A DNA stretch of 64,000 bases from Catonia carolina (lineage: Eukaryota; Arthropoda; Insecta; Hemiptera; Achilidae), in assembly GCA_035578175.1 (NCBI GenBank), contig JAQMRL010000004.1, forward strand, positions 77,365,401-77,429,400, in the 5' to 3' direction. Below, one piece after another: positions 23,279 through 36,846 of this stretch. Under the pieces are notes generated by a model. It was not told where the DNA came from. It saw nothing but the letters and a program-made list of their open reading frames with translations, and searched no databases. The position numbers and the translations under genes were made by a program. Within the stretch, counting starts at the first letter, position 1; the number at the start of each line of letters is the position of its first letter.

Positions 23279-23291
23279 CGGCGTTAATGGG
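23279..23291 (-). repeat. Right terminal inverted repeat, 13 bp
   Basis: CGGCGTTAATGGG is the exact reverse complement of the left terminus. It is preceded by a run of ten A's at about 23267-23276. Confidence 0.95.
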
Positions 23292-23295
23292 TTAA
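23292..23295. repeat. Right TTAA target-site duplication
   Basis: TTAA follows the terminal GGG directly, and the satellite sequence then resumes at the base expected from uninterrupted copies. Confidence 0.97.
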
Positions 23296-23890
23296 ACATT
23301 TTTTGCTTGTAGTTTGCTAGTTCCTGACCGTAAATATGTCTTCATTTTTACCACCGGGTCAGCCAATTATATGACTAAAGCACGTAAGAACAGAAGAGGT
23401 AGAGGTATAAATGACACTAGTCAGAGTTATCTCATCTGAGTTGCATGAATTTCATTTTACAATCAAACCCTGTTGATTATGAAATACAGGTGTCATTCGG
23501 AGAGTCGAAAGTACATGATTTTCCGAAGGACTGGCATTCTGATAAGTATAATTATAAACGCTGTGAGAAGACCATGTAAACCAACTCAACTCGTCTCACT
23601 CAGAAAAGATTTTAGAGCTTCAAACCACCTTGCCCGCTGCTTACCTAAAAAACAATATTCATTGCTCAACAATTTCAACAGCCAGCATTTTAGTTAACTG
23701 ACAAATTGGATTGAAAATAAGTAATGTTATTAGCCTACCCTGCCTAAGAGAACGCATGACATGTTCGGCTTCGGAACGTTAAAAAGTTGCATCTGATAAT
23801 GCTTTTAAAATTGTAATATTCGAACAAGCTGCCTACATAAACACTGATTACAGGCCTAAAACTATATAAAATCACAGCCATCGGGATCGC

Positions 23891-25741
23891 AATTTTTCTG
23901 CTTACATTTTTGCTACGGCAATTAAGCGAATGCGGTCGCCGAATTTTTTTTTATTTATCTCATGTGTACGAATCAGGTATTAAAGGTTATAGTTTTACAC
24001 TGCCTGTGTAGAAGATATAAATACTGCTTATAAATTTCCCGTTAACTAACAGATCCTAAATCAACGAAAAATAGACTTGACAAGACGTTACTTGAAAAAT
24101 CATTTTTGATTTACGCTAATATTGTGTTTAACAGAAACACAAATATATGTATCAACATATAACTGGTAGTCAACAAACGATCTGTTAGGGTTGCGTGAGT
24201 AAGTCGGGCCAAGTGGAGTGTGATGCGCATGTGACGTCAACGGCTCAGGTAATAATTGCCCAATCAGAGTCTCGTATTTTCGGCCAATAAGAAAGCCCAG
24301 TTTTAACCAATCAGATGTCTTCTCTTGCGTCATTTTGATTGGTCAATATTGTCCAATCAGAGAGTTTATATAACTGTACTACGTCACACCGATGTCAACC
24401 AATGACAAAGTGTCTCGAGCGTTACGTCATTCGTCAGGATATGCGGCTTTCTGATTGGTCCGTACTGATTCTGGGCGTCACGTCGAGTGTGATTGTAGTG
24501 TAAAATCCACACCTAATGCCAGCCTCTAGTTAACAGTAGGGCAAAACATATGAAGGTACCTTTTAATGAGATTTATAGTTTCTAGGTAAATATCACTTAC
24601 GAAATATGTAGTACCCCATTGTAGAGATCTTTCGAGTTTTTAAGGAAATTAAAAGTTGGTTTCTGTTGCTGCTAAATGTTAACACGGTTTTTGAGAAATC
24701 ACGAGTGTTCATTCGATACCGACACAAAGAAAAATAAACAATTGAGAGTTATCTATTTTTCCTAGTTCGATTTTTGTAACCTAATTTTTGGCCAGTAATG
24801 TATCATATTTTTAAGGGAATGACTTTATACAACTGAAAATAAATATTACGATACGTAGAAGGCAACTGAAAAATCTAATTCAAAATGTCTTGAGACGAAA
24901 CAAAGTCAATATCTTATCGGGTAAGAAAATATACCTCATTTATCCGTTATATAACAAGAAAACTATTTTGCTCTACCAACGAGCATTAGTCGAAAAATAA
25001 TAATCAACGGTCTGACAAAATGATGATATTATATTGGGCGATGTAATTTCGAAAAAGCTTTTCTGGCTTTACTCTTATTTCATTAGTTCCTGTATTTTAA
25101 GATGTATGAAATTTATTGTGGCCATAATGAAAAGGTAGAGTGTTAAACATTTTTTGCTTGTAGTTTGCTAGTTCCTGACCGTAAATATGTCTTCATTTTT
25201 ACCACCGGGTCAGCCAATTATATGACTAAAGCACGTAAGAACAGAAGAGGTAGAGGTATAAATGACACTAGTCAGAGTTATCTCATCTGAGTTGCATGAA
25301 TTTCATTTTACAATCAAACCCTGTTGATTATGAAATACAGGTGTCATTCGGAGAGTCGAAAGTACATGATTTTCCGAAGGACTGGCATTCTGATAAGTAT
25401 AATTATAAACGCTGTGAGAAGACCATGTAAACCAACTCAACTCGTCTCACTCAGAAAAGATTTTAGAGCTTCAAACCACCTTGCCCGCTGCTTACCTAAA
25501 AAACAATATTCATTGCTCAACAATTTCAACAGCCAGCATTTTAGTTAACTGACAAATTGGATTGAAAATAAGTAATGTTATTAGCCTACCCTGCCTAAGA
25601 GAACGCATGACATGTTCGGCTTCGGAACGTTAAAAAGTTGCATCTGATAATGCTTTTAAAATTGTAATATTCGAACAAGCTGCCTACATAAACACTGATT
25701 ACAGGCCTAAAACTATATAAAATCACAGCCATCGGGATCGC
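23891..25741. repeat. Satellite monomer M13
   Basis: A 1851 bp copy. It has A at offset 1657, and T and A at offsets 1024 and 1059. Private G at 24498 and 24887 are seen. Confidence 0.97.
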
Positions 25742-27591
25742 AATTTTTCTGCTTACATTTTTGCTACGGCAATTAAGCGAATGCGGTCGCCGAATTTTTT
25801 TTTATTTATCTCATGTGTACGAATCAGGTATTAAAGGTTATAGTTTTACACTGCCTGTGTAGAAGATATAAATACTGCTTATAAATTTCCCGTTAACTAA
25901 CAGATCCTAAATCAACGAAAAATAGACTTGACAAGACGTTACTTGAAAAATCATTTTTGATTTACGCTAATATTGTGTTTAACAGAAACACAAATATATG
26001 TATCAACATATAACTGGTAGTCAACAAACGATCTGTTAGGGTTGCGTGAGTAAGTCGGGCCAAGTGGAGTGTGATGCGCATGTGACGTCAACGGCTCAGG
26101 TAATAATTGCCCAATCAGAGTCTCGTATTTTCGGCCAATAAGAAAGCCCAGTTTTAACCAATCAGATGTCTTCTCTTGCGTCATTTTGATTGGTCAATAT
26201 TGTCCAATCAGAGAGTTTATATAACTGTACTACGTCACACCGATGTCAACCAATGACAAAGTGTCTCGAGCGTTACGTCATTCGTCAGGATATGCGGCTT
26301 TCTGATTGGTCCGTACTGATTCTGGGCGTCACGTCGAGTGTGATTGTAATGTAAAATCCACACCTAATGCCAGCCTCTAGTTAACAGTAGGGCAAAACAT
26401 ATGAAGGTACCTTTTAATGAGATTTATAGTTTCTAGGTAAATATCACTTACGAAATATGTAGTACCCCATTGTAGAGATCTTTCGAGTTTTTAAGGAAAT
26501 TAAAAGTTGGTTTCTGTTGCTGCTAAATGTTAACACGGTTTTTGAGAATTAACGAGTGTTCATTCGATACCGACACAAAGAAAAATAAACAATTGAGAGT
26601 TATCTATTTTTCCTAGTTCGATTTTTGTAACCTAATTTTTGGCCAGTAATGTATCATATTTTTAAGGGAATGACTTTATACAACTGAAAATAAATATTAC
26701 GATACGTAGAAGGCAACTGAAAAATCTAATTCAAAATATCTTGAGACGAAACAAAGTCAATATCTTATCGGGTAAGAAAATATACCTCATTTATCCGTTA
26801 TATAACAAGAAAACTATTTTGCTCTACCAACGAGCATTAGTCGAAAAATAATAATCAACGGTCTGACAAAATGATGATATTATATTGGGCGATGTAATTT
26901 CAAAAAAGCTTTTCTGGCTTTACTCTTATTTCATTAGTTCCTGTATTTTAAGATGTATGAAATTTATTGTGGCCATAATGAAAAGGTAGAGTGTTAAACA
27001 TTTTTTGCTTGTAGTTTGCTAGTTCCTGACCGTAAATATGTCTTCATTTTTACCACCGGGTCAGCCAATTATATGACTAAAGCACGTAAGAACAGAAGAG
27101 GTAGAGGTATAAATGACACTAGTCAGAGTTATCTCATCTGAGTTGCATGAATTTCATTTTACAATCAAACCCTGTTGATTATGAAATACAGGTGTCATTC
27201 GGAGAGTCGAAAGTACATGATTTTCCGAAGGACTGGCATTCTGATAAGTATAATTATAAACGCTGTGAGAAGACCATGTAAACCAACTCAACTCGTCTCA
27301 CTCAGAAAAGATTTTAGAGCTTCAAACCACCTTGCCCGCTGCTTACCTAAAAAACAATATTCATTGTACAACAATTTCAACAGCCACATTTTAGTTTACT
27401 GACAAATTGGATTGAAAATAAGTAATGTTATTAGCCTACCCTGCCTAAGAGAACGCATGACATGTTCGGCTTCGGAACGTTAAAAAGTTGCATCTGATAA
27501 TGCTTTTAAAATTGTAAAATTCGAACAAGCTGCCTACATAAACACTGATTACAGGCCTAAAACTATATAAAATCACAGCCATCGGGATCGC
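25742..27591. repeat. Satellite monomer M14 (1850 bp)
   Basis: It carries the 1-bp deletion of M5/M6 and matches M6 at all diagnostic sites. Private changes are T and A at 26549 and 26551, and TA replacing CT at 27367-27368. Confidence 0.97.
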
Positions 27592-29442
27592 AATTTTTCT
27601 GCTTACATTTTTGCTACGGCAATTAAGCGAATGCGGTCGCCGAATTTTTTTTTATTTATCTCATGTGTACGAATCAGGTATTAAAGGTTATAGTTTTACA
27701 CTGCCTGTGTAGAAGATATAAATACTGCTTATAAATTTCCCGTTAACTAACAGATCCTAAATCAACGAAAAATAGACTTGACAAGACGTTACTTGAAAAA
27801 TCATTTTTGATTTACGCTAATATTGTGTTTAACAGAAACACAAATATATGTATCAACATATAACTGGTAGTCAACAAACGATCTGTTAGGGTTGCGTGAG
27901 TAAGTCGGGCCAAGTGGAGTGTGATGCGCATGTGACGTCAACGGCTCAGGTAATAATTGCCCAATCAGAGTCTCGTATTTTCGGCCAATAAGAAAGCCCA
28001 GTTTTAACCAATCAGATGTCTTCTCTTGCGTCATTTTGATTGGTCAATATTGTCCAATCAGAGAGTTTATATAACTGTACTACGTCACACCGATGTCAAC
28101 CAATGACAAAGTGTCTCGAGCGTTACGTCATTCGTCAGGATATGCGGCTTTCTGATTGGTCCGTACTGATTCTGGGCGTCACGTCGAGTGTGATTGTAAT
28201 GTAAAATCCACACCTAATGCCAGCCTCTAAGTAACAGTAGGGCAAAACATATGAAGGTACCTTTTAATGAGATTTATAGTTTCTAGGTAAATATCACTTA
28301 CGAAATATGTAGTACCCCATTGTAGAGATCTTTCGAGTTTTTAAGGAAATTAAAAGTTGGTTTCTGTTGCTGCTAAATGTTAACACGGTTTTTGAGAAAT
28401 CACGAGTGTTCATTCGATACCGACACAAAGAAAAATAAACAATTGAGAGTTATCTATTTTTCCTAGTTCGATTTTTGTAACCTAATTTTTGGCCAGTAAT
28501 GTATCATATTTTTAAGGGAATGACTTTATACAACTGAAAATAAATATTACGATACGTAGAAGGCAACTGAAAAATCTAATTTAAAATATCTTGAGACGAA
28601 ACAAAGTCAATATCCTATCGGGTAAGAAAATATACCTCATTTATCCGTTTTATAACAAGAAAACTATTTTGCTCTACCAACGAGCATTAGTCGAAAAATA
28701 ATAATCAACGGTCTGACAAAATGATGATATTATATTGGGCGATGTAATTTCGAAAAAGCTTTTCCGGCTTTACTCTTATTTCATTAGTTCCTGTATTTTA
28801 AGATGTATGAAATTTATTGTGGCCATAATGAAAAGGTAGAGTGTTAAACATTTTTTGCTTGTAGTTTGCTAGTTCCTGACCGTAAATATGTCTTCATTTT
28901 TACCACCGGGTCAGCCAATTATATGACTAAAGCACGTAAGAACAGAAGAGGTAGAGGTATAAATGACACTAGTCAGTGTTATCTCATCTGAGTTGCATGA
29001 ATTTCATTTTACAATCAAACCCTGTTGATTATGAAATACAGGTGTCATTCGGAGAGTCGAAAGTACATGATTTTCCGAAGGACTGGCATTCTGATAAGTA
29101 TAATTATAAACGCTGTGAGAAGACCATGTAAACCAACTCAACTCGTCTCACTCAGAAAAGATTTTAGAGCTTCAAACCACCTTGCCCGCTGCTTACCTAA
29201 AAAACAATATTCATTGCTCAACAATTTCAACAGCCAGCATTTTAGTTTACTGACAAATTGGATTGAAAATAAGTAATGTTATTAGCCTACCCTGCCTAAG
29301 AGAACGCATGACATGTTCGGCTTCGGAACGTTAAAAAGTTGCATCTGATAATGCTTTTAAAATTGTAATATTCGAACAAGCTGCCTACATAAACAGTGAT
29401 TACAGGCCTAAAACTATATAAAATCACAGCCATCGGGATTGC
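27592..29442. repeat. Satellite monomer M15
   Basis: A 1851 bp copy that matches M7 except for C at offset 1174. Private changes are AG replacing GT at 28230-28231 and T at 28977. Confidence 0.97.
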
Positions 29443-31293
29443 AATTTTTCTGCTTACATTTTTGCTACGGCAATTAAGCGAATGCGGTCGCCGAATTTTT
29501 TTTTATTTATCTCATGTGTACGAATCAGGTATTAAAGGTTATAGTTTTACACTGCCTGTGTAGAAGATATAAATACTGCTTATAAATTTCCCGTTAACTA
29601 ACAGATCCTAAATCAACGAAAAATAGACTTGACAAGACGTTACTTGAAAAATCATTTTTGATTTACGCTAATATTGTGTTTAACAGAAACACAAATATAT
29701 GTATCAACATATAACTGGTAGTCAACAAACGATCTGTTAGGGTTGCGTGAGTAAGTCGGGCCAAGTGGAGTGTGATGCGCATGTGACGTCAACGGCTCAG
29801 GTAATAATTGCCCAATCAGAGTCTCGTATTTTCGGCCAATAAGAAAGCCCAGTTTTAACCAATCAGATGTCTTCTCTTGCGTCATTTTGATTGGTCAATA
29901 TTGTCCAATCAGAGAGTTTATATAACTGTACTACGTCACACCGATGTCAACCAATGACAAAGTGTCTCGAGCGTTACGTCATTCGTCAGGATATGCGGCT
30001 TTCTGATTGGTCCGTACTGATTCTGGGCGTCACGTCGAGTGTGATTGTAATGTAAAATCCACACCTAATGCCAGCCTCTAGTTAACAGTAGGGCAAAACA
30101 TATGAAGGTACCTTTTAATGAGATTTATAGTTTCTAGGTAAATATCACTTACGAAATATGTAGTACACCATTGTAGAGATCTTTCGAGTTTTTAAGGAAA
30201 TTAAAAGTTGGTTTCTGTTGCTGCTAAATGTTTACACGGTTTTTGAGAAATCACGAGTGTTCATTCGATACCGACACAAAGAAAAATAAACAATTGAGAG
30301 TTATCTATTTTTCCTAGTTCGATTTTTGTAACCTAATTTTTGGCCAGTAATGTATCATATTTTTAAGGGAATGACTTTATACAACTGAAAATAAATATTA
30401 CGATACGTAGAAGGCAACTGAAAAATCTAATTCAAAATATCTTGAGACGAAACAAAGTCAATATCCTATCGGGTAAGAAAATATACCTCATTTATCCGTT
30501 TTATAACAAGAAAACTATTTTGCTCTACCAACGAGCATTAGTCGAAAAATAATAATCAACGGTCTGACAAAATGATGATATTATATTGGGCGATGTAATT
30601 TCGAAAAAGCTTTTCCGGCTTTACTCTTATTTCATTAGTTCCTGTATTTTAAGATGTATGAAATTTATTGTGGCCATAATGAAAAGGTAGAGTGTTAAAC
30701 ATTTTTTGCTTGTAGTTTGCTAGTTCCTGACCGTAAATATGTCTTCATTTTTACCACCGGGTCAGCCAATTATATGACTAAAGCACGTAAGAACAGAAGA
30801 GGTAGAGGTATAAATGACACTAGTCAGAGTTATCTCATCTGAGTTGCATAAATTTCATTTTACAATCAAACCCTGTTGATTATGAAATACAGGTGTCATT
30901 CGGAGAGTCGAAAGTACATGATTTTTCGAAGGACTGGCATTCTGATAAGTATAATTATAAACGCTGTGAGAAGACCATGTAAACCAACTCAACTCGTCTC
31001 ACTCAGAAAAGATTTTAGAGCTTCAAACCACCTTGCCCGCTGCTTACCTAAAAAACAATATTCATTGCTCAACAATTTCAACAGCCAGCATTTTAGTTAA
31101 CTGACAAATTGGATTGAAAATAAGTAATGTTATTAGCCTACCCTGCCTAAGAGAACGCATGACATGTTCGGCTTCGGAACGTTAAAAAGTTGCATCTGAT
31201 AATGCTTTTAAAATTGTAATATTCGAACAAGCTGCCTACATAAACACTGATTACAGGCCTAAAACTATATAAAATCACAGCCATCGGGATCGC
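29443..31293. repeat. Satellite monomer M16 (type B)
   Basis: A 1851 bp type B copy that matches M8 at the diagnostic sites. A private T at 30926 is seen. Confidence 0.97.
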
Positions 31294-33144
31294 AATTTTT
31301 CTGCTTACATTTTTGCTACGGCAATTAAGCGAATGCGGTCGCCGAATTTTTTTTTATTTATCTCATGTGTACGAATCAGGTATTAAAGGTTATAGTTTTA
31401 CACTGCCTGTGTAGAAGATATAAATACTGCTTATAAATTTCCCGTTAACTAACAGATCCTAAATCAACGAAAAATAGACTTGACAAGACGTTACATGAAA
31501 AATCATTTTTGATTTACGCTAATATTGTGTTTAACAGAAACACAAATATATGTATCAACATATAACTGGTAGTCAACAAACGATCTGTTAGGGTTGCGTG
31601 AGTAAGTCGGGCCAAGTGGAGTGTGATGCGCATGTGACGTCAACGGCTCAGGTAATAATTGCCCAATCAGAGTCTCGTATTTTCGGCCAATAAGAAAGCC
31701 CAGTTTTAACCAATCAGATGTCTTCTCTTGCGTCATTTTGATTGGTCAATATTGTCCAATCAGAGAGTTTATATAACTGTACTACGTCACACCGATGTCA
31801 ACCAATGACAAAGTGTCTCGAGCGTTACGTCATTCGTCAGGATATGCGGCTTTCTGATTGGTCCGTACTGATTCTGGGCGTCACGTCGAGTGTGATTGTA
31901 ATGTAAAATCCACACCTAATGCCAGCCTCTAGTTAACAGTAGGGCAAAACATATGAAGGTACCTTTTAATGAGATTTATAGTTTCTAGGTAAATATCACT
32001 TACGAAATATGTAGTACCCCATTGTAGAGATCTTTCGAGTTTTTAAGGAAATTAAAAATTGGTTTCTGTTGCTGCTAAATGTTAACACGGTTTTTGAGAA
32101 ATCACGAGTGTTCATTCGATACCGACACAAAGAAAAATAAACAATTGAGAGTTATCTATTCTTCCTAGTTCGATTTTTGTAACCTAATTTTTGGCCAGTA
32201 ATGTATCATATTTTTAAGGGAATGACTTTATACAACTGAAAATAAATATTACGATACGTAGAAGGCAACTGAAAAATCTAATTCAAAATATCTTGAGACG
32301 AAACAAAGTCAATATCCTATCGGGTAAGAAAATATACCTCATTTATCCGTTTTATAACAAGAAAACTATTTTGCTCTACCAACGAGCATTAGTCGAAAAA
32401 TAATAATCAACGGTCTGACAAAATGATGATATTATATTGGGCGATGTAATTTCGAAAAAGCTTTTCTGGCTTTACTCTTATTTCATTAGTTCCTGTATTT
32501 TAAGATGTATGAAATTTATTGTGGCCATAATGAAAAGGTAGAGTGTTAAACATTTTTTGCTTGTAGTTTGCTAGTTCCTGACCGTAAATATGTCTTCATT
32601 TTTACCACCGGGTCAGCCAATTATATGACTAAAGCACGTAAGAACAGAAGAGGTAGAGGTATAAATGACACTAGTCAGAGTTATCTCATCTGAGTTGCAT
32701 GAATTTCATTTTACAATCAAACCCTGTTGATTATGAAATACAGGTGTCATTCGGAGAGTCGAAAGTACATGATTTTCCGAAGGACTGGCATTCTGATAAG
32801 TATAATTATAAACGCTGTGAGAAGACCATGTAAACCAACTCAACTCGTCTCACTCAGAAAAGATTTTAGAGCTTCAAACCACCTTGCCCGCTGCTTACCT
32901 AAAAAACAATATTCATTGCTCAACAATTTCAACAGCCAGCATTTTAGTTTACTGACAAATTGGATTGAAAATAAGTAATGTTATTAGCCTACCCTGCCTA
33001 AGAGAACGCATGACATGTTCGGCTTCGGAACGTTAAAAAGTTGCATCTGATAATGCTTTTAAAATTGTAATATTTGAACAAGCTGCCTACATAAACAGTG
33101 ATTACAGGCCTAAAACTATATAAAATCACAGCCATCGGGATTGC
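31294..33144. repeat. Satellite monomer M17
   Basis: A 1851 bp copy that matches M9, including A at offset 765. Private bases are A at 31495, C at 32161 and T at 33075. Confidence 0.97.
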
Positions 33145-34995
33145 AATTTTTCTGCTTACATTTTTGCTACGGCAATTAAGCGAATGCGGTCGCCGAAATT
33201 TTTTTTATTTATCTCATGTGTACGAATCAGGTATTAAAGGTTATAGTTTTACACTGCCTGTGTAGAAGATATAAATACTGCTTATAAATTTCCCGTTAAC
33301 TAACAGATCCTAAATCAACGAAAAATAGACTTGACAAGACGTTACTTGAAAAATCATTTTTGATTTACGCTAATATTGTGTTTAACAGAAACACAAATAT
33401 ATGTATCAACATATAACTGGTAGTCAACAAACGATCTGTTAGGGTTGCGTGAGTAAGTCGGGCCAAGTGGAGTGTGATGCGCATGTGACGTCAACGGCTC
33501 AGGTAATAATTGCCCAATCAGAGTCTCGTATTTTCGGCCAATAAGAAAGCCCAGTTTTAACCAATCAGATGTCTTCTCTTGCGTCATTTTGATTGGTCAA
33601 TATTGTCCAATCAGAGAGTTTATATAACTGTACTACGTCACACCGATGTCAACCAATGACAAAGTGTCTCGAGCGTTACGTCATTCGTCAGGATATGCGG
33701 CTTTCTGATTGGTCCGTACTGATTCTGGGCGTCACGTCGAGTGTGATTGTAATGTAAAATCCACACCTAATGCCAGCCTCTAGTTAACAGTAGGGCAAAA
33801 CATATGAAGGTACCTTTTAATGAGATTTATAGTTTCTAGGTAAATATCACTTACGAAATATGTAGTACACCATTGTAGAGATCTTTCGAGTTTTTAAGGA
33901 AATTAAAAGTTGGTTTCTGTTGCTGCTAAATGTTTACACGGTTTTTGAGAAATCACGAGTGTTCATTCGATACCGACACAAAGAAAAATAAACAATTGAG
34001 AGTTATCTATTTTTCCTAGTTCGATTTTTGTAACCTAATTTTTGGCCAGTAATGTATCATATTTTTAAGGGAATGACTTTATACAACTGAAAATAAATAT
34101 TACGATACGTAGAAGGCAACTGAAAAATCTAATTCAAAATATCTTGAGACGAAACAAAGTCAATATCCTATCGGGTAAGAAAATATACCTCATTTATCCG
34201 TTTTATAACAAGAAAACTATTTTGCTCTACCAACGAGCATTAGTCGAAAAATAATAATCAACGGTCTGACAAAATGATGATATTATATTGGGCGATGTAA
34301 TTTCGAAAAAGCTTTTCCGGCTTTACTCTTATTTCATTAGTTCCTGTATTTTAAGATGTATGAAATTTATTGTGGCCATAATGAAAAGGTAGAGTGTTAA
34401 ACATTTTTTGCTTGTAGTTTGCTAATTCCTGACCGTAAATATGTCTTCATTTTTACCACCGGGTCAGCCAATTATATGACTAAAGCACGTAAGAACAGAA
34501 GAGGTAGAGGTATAAATGACACTAGTCAGAGTTATCTCATCTGAGTTGCATAAATTTCATTTTACAATCAAACCCTGTTGATTATGAAATACAGGTGTCA
34601 TTCGGAGAGTCGAAAGTACATGATTTTCCGAAGGACTGGCATTCTGATAAGTATAATTATAAACGCTGTGAGAAGACCATGTAAACCAACTCAACTCGTC
34701 TCACTCAGAAAAGATTTTAGAGCTTCAAACCACCTTGCCCGCTGCTTACCTAAAAAACAATATTCATTGCTCAACAATTTCAACAGCCAGCATTTTAGTT
34801 AACTGACAAATTGGATTGAAAATAAGTAATGTTATTAGCCTACCCTGCCTAAGAGAACGCATGACATGTTCGGCTTCGGAACGTTAAAAAGTTGCATCTG
34901 ATAATGCTTTTAAAATTGTAATATTCGAACAAGCTGCCTACATAAACACTGATTACAGGCCTAAAACTATATAAAATCACAGCCATCGGGATCGC
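33145..34995. repeat. Satellite monomer M18 (type B)
   Basis: A 1851 bp type B copy that shares the shortened T run (A at 33197) with M10. A private A at 34425 is seen. Confidence 0.97.
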
Positions 34996-36846
34996 AATTT
35001 TTCTGCTTACATTTTTGCTACGGCAATTAAGCGAATGCGGTCGCCGAATTTTTTTTTATTTATCTCATGTGTACGAATCAGGTATTAAAGGTTATAGTTT
35101 TACACTGCCTGTGTAGAAGATATAAATACTGCTTATAAATTTCCCGTTAACTAACAGATCCTAAATCAACGAAAAATAGACTTGACAAGACGTTACTTGA
35201 AAAATCATTTTTGATTTACGCTAATATTGTGTTTAACAGAAACACAAATATATGTATCAACATATAACTGGTAGTCAACAAACGATCTGTTAGGGTTGCG
35301 TGAGTAAGTCGGGCCAAGTGGAGTGTGATGCGCATGTGACGTCAACGGCTCAGGTAATAATTGCCCAATCAGAGTCTCGTATTTTCGGCCAATAAGAAAG
35401 CCCAGTTTTAACCAATCAGATGTCTTCTCTTGCGTCATTTTGATTGGTCAATATTGTCCAATCAGAGAGTTTATATAACTGTACTACGTCACACCGATGT
35501 CAACCAATGACAAAGTGTCTCGAGCGTTACGTCATTCGTCAGGATATGCGGCTTTCTGATTGGTCCGTACTGATTCTGGGCGTCACGTCGAGTGTGATTG
35601 TAATGTAAAATCCACACCTAATGCCAGCCTCTAGTTAACAGTAGGGCAAAACATATGAAGGTACCTTTTAATGAGATTTATAGTTTCTAGGTAAATATCA
35701 CTTACGAAATATGTAGTACCCCATTGTAGAGATCTTTCGAGTTTTTAAGGAAATTAAAAATTGGTTTCTGTTGCTGCTAAATGTTAACACGGTTTTTGAG
35801 AAATCACGAGTGTTCATTCGATACCGACACAAAGAAAAATAAACAATTGAGAGTTATCTATTTTTCCTAGTTCGATTTTTGTAACCTAATTTTTGGCCAG
35901 TAATGTATCATATTTTTAAGGGAATGACTTTATACAACTGAAAATAAATATTACGATACGTAGAAGGCAACTGAAAAATCTAATTCAAAATATCTTGAGA
36001 CGAAACAAAGTCAATATCCTATCGGGTAAGAAAATATACCTCATTTATCCGTTTTATAACAAGAAAACTATTTTGCTCTACCAACGAGCATTAGTCGAAA
36101 AATAATAATCAACGGTCTGACAAAATGATGATATTATATTGGGCGATGTAATTTCGAAAAAGCTTTTCTGGCTTTACTCTTATTTCATTAGTTCCTGTAT
36201 TTTAAGATGTATGAAATTTATTGTGGCCATAATGAAAAGGTAGAGTGTTAAACATTTTTTGCTTGTAGTTTGCTAGTTCCTGACCGTAAATATGTCTTCA
36301 TTTTTACCACCGGGTCAGCCAATTATATGACTAAAGCACGTAAGAACAGAAGAGGTAGAGGTATAAATGACACTAGTCAGAGTTATCTCATCTGAGTTGC
36401 ATGAATTTCATTTTACAATCAAACCCTGTTGATTATGAAATACAGGTGTCATTCGGAGAGTCGAAAGTACATGATTTTCCGAAGGACTGGCATTCTGATA
36501 AGTATAATTGAAAACGCTGTGAGAAGACCATGTAAACCAACTCAACTCGTCTCACTCAGAAAAGATTTTAGAGCTTCAAACCACCTTGCCCGCTGCTTAC
36601 CTAAAAAGCAATATTCATTGCTCAACAATTTCAACAGCCAGCATTTTAGTTTACTGACAAATTGGATTGAAAATAAGTAATGTTATTAGCCTACCCTGCC
36701 TAAGAGAACGCATGACATGTTCGGCTTCGGAACGTTAAAAAGTTGCATCTGATAATGCTTTTAAAATTGTAATATTCGAACAAGCTGCCTACATAAACAC
36801 TGATTACAGGCCTAAAACTATATAAAATCACAGCCATCGGGATCGC
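34996..36846. repeat. Satellite monomer M19
   Basis: A 1851 bp copy. A at offset 765 is shared with M9 and M17. GA replaces AT at 36510-36511 and G occurs at 36608; both variants recur only in M25. It marks the border between the mixed left zone and the uniform right zone. Confidence 0.97.

Larger units (their letters stand above)
21616..23291 (+). mobile_element. Non-autonomous, internally deleted piggyBac-like DNA transposon
   Basis: The element is 1676 bp, flanked by TTAA on both sides, with termini CCC...GGG and perfect 13-bp inverted repeats. These features define the piggyBac superfamily. Between the ends lie an N-terminal and a C-terminal remnant of a PGBD-type transposase on the plus strand. 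The central RNase H-like catalytic region with its aspartate triad is absent. Typical transposases of the family are roughly 550-650 residues; fewer than about 210 codons of recognisable homology remain here. Intact termini and target duplication suggest fairly recent movement, which must have been driven by an autonomous relative elsewhere. The 3' half is strongly AT-rich. Among the copies in this window only M12 carries it. Confidence 0.94.
20360..23890. repeat. Satellite monomer M12, split by a piggyBac-like insertion
   Basis: The monomer runs 20360-21615, is interrupted by the 1676 bp element, and resumes at 23292-23890 after a duplicated TTAA. Removing the element and one TTAA restores an 1851 bp unit exactly. 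Its T at offset 991 and A at offset 1657 match M4; C at offset 1174 matches M15 and the type B copies. Confidence 0.98.
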
